Shown: positions 7,098-15,756, counted from the stretch's first letter. The stretch is DNA of 37,398 bases from Desulfobulbaceae bacterium UBA2276 (GCA_002347085.1 DDWW01000041.1:1-37398); one strand, 5' to 3'. The notes: generated by a model not told the origin, from the letters alone. Made by a program: numbers and translations.

Positions 7098-8042
7098 ATG
7101 GAATATTACGAAACCTTAGGCGTGCCCAAGACTGCTTCTGCTGCTGAAATCAAAAAGGCCTATCGAAAACTGGCCTTGAAGTATCATCCCGATAAAAACC
7201 CCGATAACAAGAGCGCGGAGGCCAAGTTCAAGGAGATCAGTGAGGCCTACGCGGTGCTGTCGGATGTGGAAAAAAAGAAGCAGTACGACACCTATGGCTC
7301 CACCGATTTTCATCAGCGTTATTCTCAGGAAGACATCTTTCGCAACTTCGACCTCAATGATATCCTCCGGCAATTTGGGGGCGGTGGTTCCTCGACCTTT
7401 CATACCAATAGAGGGGGGATGGGGGGCGGCGGGGCCCAGTCATTTCAATCATTTTTCGGCCAGGGCGGCCAAAGCAGAACGAGTGGTGGTTGTGGAACAG
7501 GCGGTTGCCATCAACCGGCCAAGGGCCAGGATCTGACCTATCAGCTTGCCGTGACGCTCGATGAGGTCATGCATGGGGCGGAAAAAAACATCGCTCTGCG
7601 GACTAATGGCACGCCCCAGAATGTGACGGTCAAGATTCCCAAAGGGATTGAGGCCGGCAAGAAACTTCGCCTGAAAGGGAAGGGTAGTCCCTCTCCTCAG
7701 GGAGGACCATCTGGCGACCTCTATCTCAAAGTAGAATTGAGCAAACATGAGCATTTTGTTCGAGATGGAGACGACCTGATCTGCGAAAAGTGGATAACCT
7801 TTAGTGATGCCTGCCTGGGGACAAAGGTTGCGGTCGAAACATTGGAGGGGAAAAACTTTATGGTCAATGTCCCGGCGGGTATCCAGCCTGATGCCAAGTT
7901 GCGAATCAAGGGGCATGGCCTGCCCAGCGGCCCGTTAGGAAATCGGGGCGATATCTATGTGAAATTTGGGGTGCGGGTGCCCGGACAACTTTCCCCTGAG
8001 CAGGAAGTGCTGGTTGCCAGTCTGAAGGAAGCTGGGTTATAA
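7098..8042 (+). CDS. DnaJ/CbpA-type J-domain co-chaperone
   Basis: An Hsp70 partner that stimulates DnaK ATPase and delivers substrates. The 314-aa protein has an N-terminal J domain (residues 1-65) with HPD at 30-32, a Gly/Phe-rich linker (about 85-140) and the two-lobed C-terminal peptide-binding domain (about 145-310; motif VTVKIPKGIEAGKKLRLKG). The four-repeat zinc finger of DnaJ proper is absent, which places it with the shorter CbpA class. A small Cys/Gly patch, GGCGTGGCH, remains where the finger would be; I cannot say whether it binds metal. dnaK and grpE are not adjacent. The preceding gap carries a candidate promoter and operator. Confidence 0.9.
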   Translation: MEYYETLGVPKTASAAEIKKAYRKLALKYHPDKNPDNKSAEAKFKEISEAYAVLSDVEKKKQYDTYGSTDFHQRYSQEDIFRNFDLNDILRQFGGGGSSTFHTNRGGMGGGGAQSFQSFFGQGGQSRTSGGCGTGGCHQPAKGQDLTYQLAVTLDEVMHGAEKNIALRTNGTPQNVTVKIPKGIEAGKKLRLKGKGSPSPQGGPSGDLYLKVELSKHEHFVRDGDDLICEKWITFSDACLGTKVAVETLEGKNFMVNVPAGIQPDAKLRIKGHGLPSGPLGNRGDIYVKFGVRVPGQLSPEQEVLVASLKEAGL

Positions 8043-8390
8043 AAAACGCCGTAACTTTTTATAAGTAACCTGTGGAAATAACTGCGGTTCCGTCGTTGAA
8101 GCAGCGCGGAGACGGCTGCTCCTGCCCTGTCGAGGCCTCAAGGGCTTTGTGTAGGGGTGGCCTTGAGGGCAGGGCATTAAAGGCATCGCTGATCAAAACT
8201 CCCATTAACGGCCTGTCACAATAAGCTTTTCTTGCAGCTCTTTTTCTCTCTTTCCTCCCCCTCCTCCCTGGTTTTTCTAAGGTCTATGTTTTTTTGAGGT
8301 ATTGGTCAGCATCTAAGGCCTGGGGTCCTCCGCACGTCCTTATTTTCGGAAAAGCCGCTGGCAATAAAAAGAAAAGCGCTTGATCGCTGC
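8043..8390. other. Intergenic region with a strongly structured GC-rich segment
   Basis: Within this 348-base gap, 8100-8120 forms AGCAGC/GCTGCT and 8123-8176 forms a long hairpin: TGCCCTG with CAGGGCA outside and CCTCAAGG with CCTTGAGG inside, with an asymmetric bulge. This is followed by pyrimidine-rich sequence. The dnaJ-like and thiD genes converge on it, so it may be a terminator region or a small structured RNA. It lacks the SRP RNA core motif, and I could not confirm 6S RNA. Confidence 0.4.
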
Positions 8391-9215
8391 TTATCGACCA
8401 TGAACCAGAGGCCCAGTCTTGCCGCTCTTCACTAAGGTGATGGCGTGGCTGGCGCGGATGATTTTATCCATATAGGCAGCGGCCAGGGAAAATGCCTGGC
8501 AATAATCTTTGGTCAGACAATGGTAGGCGGCAAAGGCCGAGGCGTAAGTGCAGCCGGTTCCGTGCAGATTACGGCTTGGGATGCGTGGTCGTTTACTGGC
8601 GATACTCTCCTGATCCTTCATGACTAAGTAATCATGGATGGTCGGGGATTCCGGTTCCAGGTGGCCGCCCTTGACGACCACCGCCCGCAGATGCAGGTGT
8701 CTGGCCAAGAGACTGCGGGCGCAAGACAGGGCCTCTTCGGGGGTGTTGATCTGTTGTCGGCAGAGTTGCGCCAGCTCGTTGGTATTGGGGGTGAGAACCG
8801 TGACCTTGCTGATAAGCTGATTTTCCAGTTCATCAAAGTGAGAGTCCTGAAACAGGGAATGGCCGGTGGTGGAGGCCAGAACCGGGTCGTAGATCACCTC
8901 TCCATGGAAGTCTGTCAGGAGTTGGCCCAGGGCCCTGGCGATCTCGATGGTACCAATCATGCCCATCTTGATATGGGTCACATCGTGATCAGCCAGTACC
9001 GCCTGCACCTGCCTGACCACCAAGCCGCAATCCAGAGGGACGGATTCGGAGACGCCACGGGAATTCTGGACGGTGATGCAGGTGATTGCCGCCGCGCCAT
9101 AGACACCAAGGGCGGTCAAGGTCTTAAGATCCGCCTGGATGCCCGCACCACCCGTGGGGTCGGAGCCGGCAATGGTTAATACGGTGGGTAAGAGTTGAGG
9201 CTGAGTGTGATTCAT
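8391..9215 (-). CDS. thiD: Hydroxymethylpyrimidine/phosphomethylpyrimidine kinase
   Basis: Phosphorylates HMP and HMP-P in thiamine biosynthesis or salvage. The start is placed at the ATG giving MNHTQPQLLPTVLTIAGSD; the longer frame adds 38 residues of repeat-like sequence and is rejected. The 274-aa length is normal. Family motifs are LTIAGSDPTGGAGIQADLKT near the N-terminus, KMGMIGT in the middle, VYDPVL-like IYDPVLAST, and the C-terminal anion hole HGTGCTYASA. No other thiamine genes are in the window and no TPP riboswitch was seen upstream. It lacks an obvious ribosome site. Short tandem repeats occupy its upstream region. Confidence 0.92.
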   Translation of the reverse strand: MNHTQPQLLPTVLTIAGSDPTGGAGIQADLKTLTALGVYGAAAITCITVQNSRGVSESVPLDCGLVVRQVQAVLADHDVTHIKMGMIGTIEIARALGQLLTDFHGEVIYDPVLASTTGHSLFQDSHFDELENQLISKVTVLTPNTNELAQLCRQQINTPEEALSCARSLLARHLHLRAVVVKGGHLEPESPTIHDYLVMKDQESIASKRPRIPSRNLHGTGCTYASAFAAYHCLTKDYCQAFSLAAAYMDKIIRASHAITLVKSGKTGPLVHGR

Positions 9216-9262
9216 GAACAATTTTGGAAGGGTGAGGGTTGAGGCGGAATGCGCTTGCTTGA

Positions 9263-9293
9263 ACCACAGATGGACATAGATAAACACAGATTG
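9263..9293 (+). repeat. Degenerate ACACAGATNN tandem repeat
   Basis: Three adjacent units, ACCACAGATGG, ACATAGATAA and ACACAGATTG, form a short tandem array upstream of thiD. Related units occur at 6100-6121. Confidence 0.5.
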
Positions 9294-9363
9294 AAAAAGA
9301 AAAGCACCAAAAGGGTAAACTGCGTGCAAGTCACTGGAAATACGTAGAAAAGAGTTGCGTTTA

Positions 9364-9405
9364 TAATTCGTAATTCATAATTCGTAATTCGTAATTCGTA
9401 ATTTC
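9364..9405 (+). repeat. 7-bp tandem repeat TAATTCG
   Basis: Six consecutive 7-base units occur: TAATTCG, TAATTCA, three further TAATTCG, and a decayed TAATTTC. It is a simple-sequence locus in the gap between divergent thiD and parE and could vary in copy number between strains. Confidence 0.75.
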
Positions 9406-9504
9406 CATACCTTGCTTAATACAATGAAATGCAATAGTATTGCAAGGTTTTGAGTTAGAGCGGTGACAAGCCCTCCAGATAAACTTCATGTAATAAATCA
9501 TATT

Positions 9505-11340
9505 ATGACCGCATCACAGCACAGCTACGATGAAAGCAAGATAAAGACCTTGAGCTCTCTTGAGCATATCCGCAAGCGGCCGGGAATGTATATCGGTCGT
9601 CTTGGCAACGGCGCCCATCCCGACGACGGTATCTATATCCTGCTCAAAGAGGTGGTGGACAACGCCGTCGATGAATATATCATGGGGGCGGGCAAACGGG
9701 TCAATATCCATATCGGCGACGAGGGAATGATCACGGTGCGCGACTTTGGCCGCGGCATCCCTTTGGGCAAGATCGTGGACTGCGTCTCTACCATCAACAC
9801 CGGGGCCAAGTACAACACCGAGGTCTTTCAATTCTCTGTCGGTCTCAATGGCGTGGGCACGAAAGCGGTAAACGCCATGTCCTCGCACTTCAAGGTCACG
9901 GCCTTTCGGGAGGGGAAATTTGCCAGCGCCGTTTTTGCCAAAGGGGAACTGGTCAGCCAGGAAGAGGGGGAGAGCGGTGAGGCCAATGGCACCTTGGTCG
10001 AATTTATCCCTGATCGGGAGATGTTTGGCGCCTACACCTTTGATCCGGGTTTTATCGAGGAGCGTCTCTGGCGCTACGCCTATCTCAATGCCGGATTGAA
10101 ACTGTATCTGGACAAGACCTGTTATTATTCGGCGCACGGTCTTCTTGACCTGCTGGCCAAGGAACTCGTCGATCAAAATATCTATGAGCCCATCTATTAC
10201 CGGGACGCCACCCTGGAATTTTGTTTCGCCCACACCGACGGCTATGGCGACACCTATTATTCCTTTGTCAACGGCACCTATACCAGTGAGGGCGGCACCC
10301 ACCTTTCGGCCTTTCGGGAGGGGATCTTGAAAGGGGTGAATGAGTTTTCCAAAAAATCCTTTATCAGTCAGGATGTGCGGGACGGGATTGTCGGCACCCT
10401 GGCGATCAAGATCAAAGATCCTCTTTTTGAATCCCAGACCAAAAACAAGCTCGGCAATGGCGACATCCGCTCCTGGATTGTGACCACGGTAAAGGACGCG
10501 GTCTCAAGCGCCCTATACAAAGACACGGCGGCGGCGGAACGGCTGCTGGAGAAGATTCAGCGCAATGAAAAGGTGAGAAAGGAGTTGCAGAGTGTGCGTC
10601 TGGAGGCGAGGGCCAAGTCGAAGAAAATCGCCCTCAAGATCCCGCAGTTGAAGGACTGCAAACATCATCCTTCGCGCAAGAAGCCATCGCCTACGGGCAA
10701 TGCCAACATGGTCTTTATCACCGAAGGGCAGTCGGCGGCAGGCTCCATTGTCTCTTCCCGTGACCCCTTGACCCAGGCGGTTTTCTCCTTGAAAGGCAAG
10801 CCGATGAATGTCCTCGGGCAAAAACTGGCCCTCCTGTACAAGAACGAAGAGATGTATTCCCTGATGCGGGCCCTCGATATTGAGGAATCCATTGGCGATC
10901 TGCGCTTTGACAAGGTGATCCTGGCCACCGATGCCGATGTGGACGGACTGCATATCCGCAATCTCCTGCTCACGTTTTTCCTCCATTATTTTGAACCCCT
11001 GGTCAAGCAGGGCTACGTCTATATCCTGGAGACCCCCCTCTTTCGGGTCCGCAATAAACAGGAGACCCATTACTGCTATTCGGAAAAGGAAAAGATCGCG
11101 GCCGTCAAAAAACTGCAAGGGACGGGAGCCAAGGCCGGTAATGTGGAGATGACCAGATTCAAGGGGTTGGGCGAGATTTCCCCCAAGGAATTCAAGCAGT
11201 TCATCGGCCCTGATATCCGCTTGCAGCAGGTCAATATGGGGACGGTGAGCGAGGTGAGCAAGATTCTCTCTTTTTACATGGGCAAGAATACCCCGGAACG
11301 CAAACAGTATATCATGGAACATCTGGTGACCACGGTCTGA
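9505..11340 (+). CDS. parE: DNA topoisomerase IV subunit B (divergent ParE)
   Basis: ATPase and TOPRIM half of a type IIA topoisomerase. The ATG giving MTASQHSYDE is preferred over a GTG 14 codons upstream; neither has a clear ribosome site. In the 611-aa protein the GHKL ATPase shows E49 and N53 in KEVVDNAVDE, DFGRGIP, and GLNGVGTKAV. The transducer has VNGTYTSEGGTH. The TOPRIM catalytic E407 lies in ITEGQSAAG, and D476, D478 and D480 in TDADVDG. The residue after EG is Gln (Q409) where GyrB and ParE normally have Asp. RDPLTQAVFSLKGKP recalls the Bacteroidetes-type family. It is followed after 92 bases by parC. Confidence 0.9.
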   Translation: MTASQHSYDESKIKTLSSLEHIRKRPGMYIGRLGNGAHPDDGIYILLKEVVDNAVDEYIMGAGKRVNIHIGDEGMITVRDFGRGIPLGKIVDCVSTINTGAKYNTEVFQFSVGLNGVGTKAVNAMSSHFKVTAFREGKFASAVFAKGELVSQEEGESGEANGTLVEFIPDREMFGAYTFDPGFIEERLWRYAYLNAGLKLYLDKTCYYSAHGLLDLLAKELVDQNIYEPIYYRDATLEFCFAHTDGYGDTYYSFVNGTYTSEGGTHLSAFREGILKGVNEFSKKSFISQDVRDGIVGTLAIKIKDPLFESQTKNKLGNGDIRSWIVTTVKDAVSSALYKDTAAAERLLEKIQRNEKVRKELQSVRLEARAKSKKIALKIPQLKDCKHHPSRKKPSPTGNANMVFITEGQSAAGSIVSSRDPLTQAVFSLKGKPMNVLGQKLALLYKNEEMYSLMRALDIEESIGDLRFDKVILATDADVDGLHIRNLLLTFFLHYFEPLVKQGYVYILETPLFRVRNKQETHYCYSEKEKIAAVKKLQGTGAKAGNVEMTRFKGLGEISPKEFKQFIGPDIRLQQVNMGTVSEVSKILSFYMGKNTPERKQYIMEHLVTTV

Positions 11341-11410
11341 TTCTCATTCCCGGCACAAGAAATCAAGGTTGGACCTGGGAACCGCTTCAATCAGCCAATT
11401 GACCATATTA

Positions 11411-11429
11411 TTTTTTTTACAACGGCTTA
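11411..11429 (+). repeat. Interspersed element right end, partial copy
   Basis: TTTTTTTTACAACGGCTTA matches the right end of the palindromic element (compare 541-555 and 3721-3735) and ends three bases before the parC start codon. Confidence 0.4.
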
Positions 11430-11432
11430 TCT

Positions 11433-13475
11433 ATGGATTCACAGTACGGAAAACTTCATAATCTCTTTGAGCAGAATTTCCTTGAATACTCTTCCTATGT
11501 TATCCGGGAGCGGGCAATTCCCGACATTCACGATGGCCTGAAACCAGTGCAGCGCCGCATCCTCCAGACCCTGTTTAACATGGATGACGGCCGCTTTCAC
11601 AAGGTGGCCAATGTGGTGGGCGAGACCATGAAGCTCCATCCCCACGGCGATGCCTCTATTTTTGCCGCCCTGGTGAACCTGGCCAACAAGGAATATCTGA
11701 TCGAGCGACAGGGGAATTTCGGCAATATCTATACCGGCGATCAGGCCTCAGCCGCCCGCTATATCGAGTGCCGACTTACCCCGCTGGCCCGGGAGATCCT
11801 CTTTAACAAGGATCTGACCGACTATGTCGAATCCTATGACAGTCGGATGCTGGAGCCGGTTACTCTGCCGGCCAAGCTCCCCATGCTGCTGTTGCTCGGG
11901 GCCGATGGGATAGCGGTGGGCATGGCCACCAAGATCATGCCCCATAACTTCTGTGAACTCCTGGCCGCCCAGATCAAACTGCTCCGGCATGAAGAAATTA
12001 TCCTCTACCCGGATTTTCAGAAGAAGGGGTTGGTGGATGTCTCCCAGTACGATCATGGCAATGGCCGTATCCGCTGTCGGGCACGAATCGAGGAACTGAA
12101 CGATAAGACTATTATTATCAAGGATATTCCCCATGGCACAACCACCCAAACGCTGATCGAATCGGTGGAGAAGGCGGCCAAGGCAGGGAAAATCAAGATC
12201 CTGTCGATCAATGATTATACCGCTGAAGAGGTGGAGGTCGAGATCAACCTCGCCAGGGGTGTCTATGCCAAAGAGACCATTGAGGCCCTCTATGCCTTTA
12301 CCGATTGCGAAGTCGCTATCACCCCCAATCTTACTCTGATCAAAGACAATCAGCCGCTGATCTGTACGGTCGAAGAGGTGTTGGAGCATAATACCCAAAA
12401 GTTAGTCAAAGACCTGACCAGAGAGCTGGAAATTGATCTGGCCAGGCTCAATGAAAAACTGCATGCCCGGCGTCTGGAGCAGATCTTTATTGAGGAGCGG
12501 CTCTATAAGCAGATCGAGGAGGAAACCAGCTATAAGGCAGTTATCCAGCGGGTGAGCGCTTCTTTGCAACCCTTTAGCGGCGAGCTCCTGCGGCCAATCA
12601 GCACCGAGGATGTCGAGCGGTTGCTGGAGATCAGGATCAAGCGGATTTCGCGCTATGACATCAATAAGCAGCAGAAGGAAATTAAGGAGATCAACAGTGA
12701 GATAAAGAAGATAACGCTCCATCTCAAAGACATGGTGGGCTACACCATCTCCTTTCTGGACGATTTGCTGAAAAAATATGGTCATCTTTATCCCCGGCAG
12801 ACCGAACTCTGTGAGTTTGAGGAGGTCAGCGCCCGCAGTGTGGCCCAGGCCAATCTGGTGGTTGGCTATCAGCGGGCGACCGGCTTCTTGGGCTCAAATA
12901 TCAAGGCCGAGGATGAAAAACAGGATTTCAGCCTGAACTGTTCCGAGTACGACCGTTTGTTGTTGATCTTTCAGGATGGCATGTACAAGGTAATCCCGGT
13001 GACCGATAAACTCTTTGTCGGTCACGAACTGGTCTGGCTCGGGGTGATCGCGGAGGGGTTGGTCTTTAATGTCTTGTACCGAGATGGCCTGGAAAATCTC
13101 ACCTATGCCAAACGGTTCACCACCCCTAAATTCATCATGGAAAAAGAGTATAGACTCTTTCCCGAAGACAAGCGGTCACGGATCCTGTTGCTGCTGATGG
13201 GCGAGGGTGCCAGCGCCCATGTCAGCCTGGCGCCGTCCGCCCGTGCCAAGAGCAATACCATGGAGGTCTTTTTTGATGAATACCTGATTAAAAATCCCAA
13301 CGCCAAAGGAAAACGGATTGCGGCCCGGGTGGTCAGGAAGGTTGCAGATTCCACCGGCAAAGTTATGCCAAGGCCCCAGAAACAGAATCTGCCGTTGCTT
13401 GCACTGGTGTCACCACCTCAAGAAGATGACACCCGAAAAGAGAGGGAAGGGGATGAAGGAAGTGAAAAGGGGTAA
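11433..13475 (+). CDS. parC: DNA topoisomerase IV subunit A (divergent ParC)
   Basis: DNA cleavage and religation subunit that partners ParE in decatenating chromosomes. The 680-aa protein has the breakage-reunion domain: IRERAIPDIHDGLKPVQRRI, HPHGDASIFAALV (69-81), and the catalytic R109-Y110 in SAARYIECRL. A coiled-coil/tower region follows (about 330-450). The C-terminal part after about 490 is shorter and less regular than a GyrA beta-pinwheel, ending in a charged tail. At the positions matching E. coli GyrA Ser83 and Asp87 it has A74 and A78. It starts three bases after a repeat copy and has no obvious ribosome site. The gene order parE-parC on one strand supports a single operon. Confidence 0.92.
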   Translation: MDSQYGKLHNLFEQNFLEYSSYVIRERAIPDIHDGLKPVQRRILQTLFNMDDGRFHKVANVVGETMKLHPHGDASIFAALVNLANKEYLIERQGNFGNIYTGDQASAARYIECRLTPLAREILFNKDLTDYVESYDSRMLEPVTLPAKLPMLLLLGADGIAVGMATKIMPHNFCELLAAQIKLLRHEEIILYPDFQKKGLVDVSQYDHGNGRIRCRARIEELNDKTIIIKDIPHGTTTQTLIESVEKAAKAGKIKILSINDYTAEEVEVEINLARGVYAKETIEALYAFTDCEVAITPNLTLIKDNQPLICTVEEVLEHNTQKLVKDLTRELEIDLARLNEKLHARRLEQIFIEERLYKQIEEETSYKAVIQRVSASLQPFSGELLRPISTEDVERLLEIRIKRISRYDINKQQKEIKEINSEIKKITLHLKDMVGYTISFLDDLLKKYGHLYPRQTELCEFEEVSARSVAQANLVVGYQRATGFLGSNIKAEDEKQDFSLNCSEYDRLLLIFQDGMYKVIPVTDKLFVGHELVWLGVIAEGLVFNVLYRDGLENLTYAKRFTTPKFIMEKEYRLFPEDKRSRILLLLMGEGASAHVSLAPSARAKSNTMEVFFDEYLIKNPNAKGKRIAARVVRKVADSTGKVMPRPQKQNLPLLALVSPPQEDDTRKEREGDEGSEKG

Positions 13476-13854
13476 ATTCCAGCTCTCTAATGGATGATTT
13501 ATCTGGTTTCCCTCTGGTCCTTTGAGCCAGATAAAAATTTATTTGTCCTTTTCTGTGTTTCTGTGCAAAAATAATTTCCCAGCCTTCGAACGGAGATCAT
13601 CCCTTGCCTTTGATGAACAACCAATCGGCCAGCAGGGGTACTTCTGTGCGTAGAAACCTGTCCCTGCTGGTGATTTTGGCCATGGGAGTGAGAGGCTACG
13701 CTCGCCGATATCTTCTGATAGAATATGACAATAACACATCTATATTTTTTGTATTTGCTCTTTTTTTTTGATATGCTTTAAACTTAAGGAGGTTAATTCC
13801 GAAGATTCAGGAGGTTATGAGCAAAAACATCAAAATTTATAGGGAGGTGCTTGC
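13476..13854 (+). other. Intergenic region with palindrome and leader ORF
   Basis: This 379-base gap holds a 9-bp perfect inverted repeat, CCAGCAGGG (13629-13637) and CCCTGCTGG (13662-13670), with TTCT/AGAA nested inside it. Further on are two AGGAGGTTA-type sites. A 13-codon ORF (13817-13858) overlaps the next gene start as ATGA. Confidence 0.45.
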
Positions 13855-14880
13855 ATGAAAAAACATTTCACAAAAAAGGCAGTAATATTCGGCTTGGTTT
13901 GGCTTTCTGCTTTCAGTGTCAATATGGTAATGGCCGCAGACAAGGTGGTAATAGTTCCCATGGGGTCAAGCAAGGTCTACACTTTTGGTGAGGGTAATTT
14001 ATTTGTTGGTGAGGGTGCCGGAAATCGCACCATGACCGGTTATCATAACACTGGTGTCGGATATTCGGTACTTCCTGTCAACACCACTGGCGATTTCAAT
14101 ACTGCCGGCGGAAGCTTGGCCCTCCATGCCAACACCACCGGCAGCTACAATACAGCCAGCGGACGACGTGCATTAGAGTCTAATATCGATGGCGGTGATA
14201 ACACTGCCAGCGGTTGGGGTGCACTTAAGCTCAATACCAGTGGCGACTACAACACCGCCAGCGGTTCGGGTGCACTCTACAACACCACCGTTGGCTGGCA
14301 AAACACAGCCATTGGCGGCTATGCAGGAACTTCAAATATCACCGGCTCCTACAATACCTTTGTTGGTTATAATACTGATGCAGGGGCAAGCAACCTGAAC
14401 AATGTCACCGCCATAGGGACCGATGCTACTCCGACTGTCTCAAACAGTGTGCGGATCGGTAATGGTTTTGTTACGCTTATAGGGGGACAGGTGGGATGGA
14501 CTAATCTTTCAGATATGCGCAAGAAAAAGGAGATCCAGAATATTACACAGGGACTTGCTTTCATCAAAGCCCTTCGGCCTGTCGAATACAGGATGAACGA
14601 GGGTAATGACCGTGTAGATTTTGGCTTCCTGGCCCAGGACATTGAGGCCTTACTTGGCACAGACTACAATGTCCTCGGGATCGGCGGCGACGCGGACAGG
14701 ACCCTTTCCCTGCGTTACACGGACTTCATTGCCCCCATGGTCAAGGCCATGCAGGAGCAGCAGGAGATCATAGAACAACAAAAGAAAGTGAATGAGCAAC
14801 AGGAAAAATCTATTGCTGAAATGCGGTCGGAGCTTAATAACTTGAAGACCGAGATCATGGCGATAAAGGCGGGCAAATAA
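13855..14880 (+). CDS. Secreted repeat protein with C-terminal S74 chaperone domain
   Basis: A 341-aa protein with a Sec signal peptide (residues 1-27, ending VMAA). Residues about 56-180 hold seven imperfect 16-17-residue repeats of the type YNTASGxxALxxNTTG, resembling adhesin-head or tail-fibre beta-helix repeats. Residues about 215-300 match the endosialidase/S74 intramolecular chaperone pattern: LSDMRKKKEI, ALRPVEYR, GFLAQDIEALL and LRYTDFIAPMVKAMQ. The S219-D220 pair is the expected self-cleavage site. A coiled coil (about 293-337) would support trimerisation. The ribosome site GGGAGG is close upstream. No membrane-anchor barrel is present, so it is released, or held by another factor. 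It stands alone, without phage structural genes around it. Confidence 0.85.
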   Translation: MKKHFTKKAVIFGLVWLSAFSVNMVMAADKVVIVPMGSSKVYTFGEGNLFVGEGAGNRTMTGYHNTGVGYSVLPVNTTGDFNTAGGSLALHANTTGSYNTASGRRALESNIDGGDNTASGWGALKLNTSGDYNTASGSGALYNTTVGWQNTAIGGYAGTSNITGSYNTFVGYNTDAGASNLNNVTAIGTDATPTVSNSVRIGNGFVTLIGGQVGWTNLSDMRKKKEIQNITQGLAFIKALRPVEYRMNEGNDRVDFGFLAQDIEALLGTDYNVLGIGGDADRTLSLRYTDFIAPMVKAMQEQQEIIEQQKKVNEQQEKSIAEMRSELNNLKTEIMAIKAGK

Positions 14881-14947
14881 GAAAAAGAACGATGCGGTGA
14901 CACAACCCAGTCAAAATATAAATAAAGTAAACAACATCCTTCCTGTT

Positions 14948-14994
14948 AAATTCCCAATAGTTTCGGCGCGATGCATAAAAACTATTGGGAATTT
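14948..14994. terminator. Perfect 16-bp hairpin between convergent genes
   Basis: AAATTCCCAATAGTTT and its exact reverse complement surround a 15-base loop, with A/T-rich ends on both strands. It lies between the plus-strand S74-domain gene and the minus-strand PHP gene, fitting a bidirectional terminator. Confidence 0.8.
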
Positions 14995-15085
14995 CAGCCA
15001 TTCTCCTTTCCCTTCCCGATTCTCTGTCCTTCTTTTCTTTCATTACGTCTTGAATTTTGCTGCATTCATAAACGCTTGAAAATTA

Positions 15086-15739
15086 TCAGATAAGCGGTAA
15101 GCGATCAACAAAGGCCCTCGTATTGAGCAGCACCTGCTGATATTCTTCTTCACTCAGTCCGGCGCCCAGGGCCACCATCCGGGCCATCTCAGCCGTCAGA
15201 AAATCGCCGGGGGCATGGGCATCGGCATTGACCACCAGTCTGGCGCCTGTCTGCCGGGCCATCCTGGCCACATGACCATTGGTCAGGCAATGCCCTTTCC
15301 GGCCGGAAAGTTCCAGAAAAACCCCTTTCTGCGCCGCAAGGAGCGCTTCCGCCTCACTGATGAAACCGGGGTGCGACAAGATGTCAGCCCCGGCCTCAAT
15401 GGCTGCCATGTTGGTGCCGGGGGCCACGGGTTCAACGATGGTCTCGCCATGCACTACCACCACCTGCGCCCCCAGTTCTCGCGCCTTGCGAGTAAGCGGG
15501 GCGATCAGGGCAGGGGGGACATGGGTCAGCTCGATACCGGGAAGGAGTCTGGTACGGGAATAGGGATTGAGATCTCGTGCCGCCTGGATCATGCGGGGGA
15601 TGATGAAGTCCATATTGGAGCTATCGGCATGATCGGTAATGGCGACCGCCTTATAGCCAAGAACCTCAACTCGCCGCAGATGTTCGGCCGGAACCAGGGC
15701 CCCGTCGCTGAAAAAAGTATGGGTGTGAAGATCAATCAT
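15086..15739 (-). CDS. PHP-family metal-dependent phosphoesterase
   Basis: Predicted trinuclear-metal phosphoesterase. The 217-aa protein is one PHP domain: HTH at residues 5-7 in MIDLHTHTFFSDG, ITDHAD near 34-39, a glutamate in LLPGIELTH, VVVHGE, ILSHPGFI, and VNADAHAP near the C-terminus. These are the expected metal ligands, so it should be active. Family members include histidinol phosphatases and 3',5'-nucleotide phosphatases; substrate choice cannot be made here and no his genes are present. It is the last gene of a tight minus-strand cluster, starting 17 bases after the miaB stop. A hairpin terminator lies beyond its end. Confidence 0.85.
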   Translation of the reverse strand: MIDLHTHTFFSDGALVPAEHLRRVEVLGYKAVAITDHADSSNMDFIIPRMIQAARDLNPYSRTRLLPGIELTHVPPALIAPLTRKARELGAQVVVVHGETIVEPVAPGTNMAAIEAGADILSHPGFISEAEALLAAQKGVFLELSGRKGHCLTNGHVARMARQTGARLVVNADAHAPGDFLTAEMARMVALGAGLSEEEYQQVLLNTRAFVDRLPLI

Positions 15740-15756
15740 GATGAGACACCTGTTGA

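Noticed and set aside
8043..8260. SRP or 6S RNA gene in the dnaJ-thiD gap
   Set aside because: The conserved SRP core is absent. The 6S fold could not be confirmed by eye, so only a structured segment is reported.
8634..9179. Plus-strand ORF of 181 aa across thiD
   Set aside because: The opposite strand encodes a full-length ThiD with all motifs. This frame has no known features.
9216..9329. 38-residue N-terminal extension of ThiD
   Set aside because: It is encoded by the tandem-repeat region and precedes the normal family start.
9364..9405. CRISPR-like array
   Set aside because: The units are 7 bases long and directly adjacent, with no spacers. It is a simple tandem repeat.
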